Shown here in pieces: positions 62,536-64,000 of a DNA stretch of 64,000 nucleotides. This stretch comes from SCRD01 sp046705285 (lineage in GTDB: Bacteria > Acidobacteriota > Terriglobia > UBA7540), in contig JBJKQK010000033.1 of assembly GCA_046705285.1 (NCBI GenBank), positions 1-64,000 on the forward strand. Reading direction: 5' to 3'. Made by a program: the position numbers and the translations under genes. Below the pieces are notes generated by a model. That model was not told the DNA's origin, ran no database searches, and was given only the letters and a program-made list of their open reading frames with translations. Numbering within the stretch: the stretch's first letter is position 1; each line of letters starts with the position of its first letter.

Positions 62536-64000
62536 GTGAGGCTGAATATCCGAGCATGGGTCGTCGTTCTCTTATGCAATCTCCTTGTCCTGATACCGGC
62601 ATGTGGTCATACCCCGAAAATCGGAGCGCCTGCTCCCACGCCACCGTCAGGGCTCGAGACACTGTCGAAAGAGATTCGCAAGTCCTACCTGACGTTGTTC
62701 AAGATCTCGCCAGAACTCCACTTCAGCAGCGACCAGTTCACCCAGATGCAGCAGTTTTTGCAGAAAGGGCAGGACTATTGCGTCGGGCAGTTTAAAGCGC
62801 ATGTCAAGAAATTCAAGTCGGAAATCGCGGACGACAAGAAACAGCTGAAACCGAATGATTCGGGTCAGAATAGCGGCGAACAGTACGCCTTGCGCTGCAA
62901 AATCCGGTCTCTGGAATTGCTTGAGAGCCAGGCCAAGATGATGTACCAGCATGCCATTCCTACGGCTTATGCAAACAGGCAGGCAAAGTTGCGACTCATC
63001 CAGAATTGGCCTTCAAACCTGAAGCAGATCAAAAGCGAATTGGTGAACGGCGAGAACCTTCGCTGTCACTGGTGTGATGTAAAGGACATCGGGTTCCGAG
63101 TAATTGCAAAGGGGCAGAAAAACGACATTCCTCTCGGAGAAGAAGACATCAGGCGAATGAAGGAATCCGGCATGATGCCGCCGGCGGTCAAGGACAAGGC
63201 GATTGACGACTACGTGAAATCCGTGGCTCAAAAGGTGGCACGGCATTCAGACCTCCACATTCCCTTGCATGTGACGGTTCTCAACGCGAGGGAGATAAAC
63301 GCCTTTTCCCTGCCCGGCGGCTACGTTTTTGTCGAACGCGGACTCCTTCAAGCCGTCGATAACGAATCAGAACTAGCGGGAGTGATTGGCCACGAAATCG
63401 GTCACGTTGTGGCGCGTCATGGGCATAAGCTGATGAAAAGGGAACAAATCGCAGGCATTTTTTACAATGCAGCCCAGATCGCAGCCCTCGTCCTAACGGG
63501 GGGTATTGCAACGATCGGGACTTACTATGCGCTTCAATACGGCTTTTACGGCCTTGGGATGATGATGAACCTCAGGATGTTGGGTGTCAGCCGCAAATTT
63601 GAAATGCAGGCAGATCAACTCGGCATTCAATACGCCTGGAACAGCGATTACGACCCCTATGGTTTCATCAAGTTCTTTGACAAGATGGCGACGAAGGAAG
63701 GGTACGTCAACAGTGTAAGCTGGTTCCATACCCATCCTCCTTTCTACCAGCGAATGGTCCATGCTATGAAGGTCATCGTGTTCTTGCCCAAGAAATCGCA
63801 CTATGTGGTCAACACGACGGCATTTATGAAGATGAAGAAGGAGTTGAGAAAGATAAGCCGGAAGGCGAACCAAAAAGAAAAGAACGCGCCTTCATTGGAG
63901 ATGGGAATGAACATCAAGCGATGCGCAGCGCCCAAGAAATTCGAGTTTAAGCCCAACGAGCCTATTGAAGATGCCTGCCGCTCTCCCAGAATCGTGACGG
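62536..64000 (+). CDS. M48-family lipoprotein metalloprotease, second of tandem, 3' truncated by window
   Basis: A paralogue of the preceding gene; the frame is open from the GTG at 62536 to the end of the window (488 codons), so the 3' end is missing. The RBS aaggagg is strong. The N terminus (LLVLIPACGHTPK) has a lipobox with the lipidated Cys at 23. The same unrecognised N-terminal domain follows (SYLTLFKISPELHFSSDQF, matching PYLKLFRVSPSLHFTSQQF), then HEIGHVVARHGH with the zinc ligands and FEMQADQLGIQ. The C-terminal Cys pair is also kept. Position and paralogy suggest recent-to-old tandem duplication with one copy becoming a lipoprotein. Confidence 0.85.
   Translation, partial: MRLNIRAWVVVLLCNLLVLIPACGHTPKIGAPAPTPPSGLETLSKEIRKSYLTLFKISPELHFSSDQFTQMQQFLQKGQDYCVGQFKAHVKKFKSEIADDKKQLKPNDSGQNSGEQYALRCKIRSLELLESQAKMMYQHAIPTAYANRQAKLRLIQNWPSNLKQIKSELVNGENLRCHWCDVKDIGFRVIAKGQKNDIPLGEEDIRRMKESGMMPPAVKDKAIDDYVKSVAQKVARHSDLHIPLHVTVLNAREINAFSLPGGYVFVERGLLQAVDNESELAGVIGHEIGHVVARHGHKLMKREQIAGIFYNAAQIAALVLTGGIATIGTYYALQYGFYGLGMMMNLRMLGVSRKFEMQADQLGIQYAWNSDYDPYGFIKFFDKMATKEGYVNSVSWFHTHPPFYQRMVHAMKVIVFLPKKSHYVVNTTAFMKMKKELRKISRKANQKEKNAPSLEMGMNIKRCAAPKKFEFKPNEPIEDACRSPRIVT

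Noticed and set aside
1..64000. tRNA, rRNA, riboswitch and CRISPR searches by eye in the gaps
   Set aside because: No gap shows a cloverleaf, a rRNA-like stretch, repeated spacers or a known riboswitch core, so none is reported.

Overview
The window reads as a chromosomal stretch of a Gram-negative acidobacterium (Acidobacteriota). The clues are two adjacent secreted VWFA proteins of the type common in acidobacteria, genes for KDO (LPS core sugar) synthesis and lipoprotein processing, many Tat-exported carbohydrate enzymes, DUF2911- and DUF5818-like exported proteins, and moderately high GC by eye. Phylum is an inference from gene content; I found no rRNA, tRNA, CRISPR array or prophage.

Layout. 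0-3.3 kb: a leucine/branched acyl-CoA degradation cluster (acyl-CoA carboxylase carboxyltransferase, cut by the window edge; HMG-CoA lyase; enoyl-CoA hydratase), interrupted by a small GxxExxY gene that sits between copies of a 31-bp repeat. 3.4-8.9 kb: a Rieske oxygenase, a large Tat-exported GH2 glycosidase with discoidin-like domains, and an SCP2-like protein. 9-12.3 kb: a YbgC-type thioesterase, two glycosyltransferases and a prepilin peptidase, all rightward. 12.4-17.4 kb: an exported PD40 propeller protein and purL-purQ, where PurL carries two PurS-like domains at its N terminus.

17.6-34.9 kb is a carbohydrate region. Leftward genes encode a clan GH-D glycosidase with a PKD domain, a GMC oxidoreductase with its Tat-exported small subunit, a TIM-barrel isomerase/epimerase, a second GH2 enzyme carrying the Ser-Asp acid/base signature of exo-beta-glucosaminidases, YjbQ, an amidohydrolase, a PfkB kinase, a SIS-domain isomerase/deaminase and a Gfo/Idh/MocA oxidoreductase. 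Rightward genes follow: a second PfkB kinase, an SDR and a cyclase. I infer two linked modules: amino-sugar uptake and catabolism (GH2, SIS, PfkB) and periplasmic sugar oxidation (GMC plus subunit 3, TIM barrel, Gfo/Idh/MocA).

34.9-44.3 kb: KDO genes kdsC and kdsD, then kdsA with pyrG, separated by about 5 kb of regulatory and accessory genes (DUF5818-like, Crp/Fnr, a receiver domain that has lost its phosphorylation residues, a cupin, a GGDEF cyclase). 44.6-48.4 kb: the VWFA pair and a GT-C membrane glycosyltransferase. 48.5-53.7 kb: DUF2911, then ileS-lspA-rluD ending in a clear terminator. 53.9-59.2 kb: a membrane-anchored metallophosphoesterase, two exported unknowns, an MFS transporter and an exported TPR protein. 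59.3-60.7 kb: queC and queE for 7-deazaguanine synthesis. 60.9-64 kb: two tandem M48 metalloproteases sharing an unrecognised N-terminal domain; the second runs off the window and is a predicted lipoprotein.
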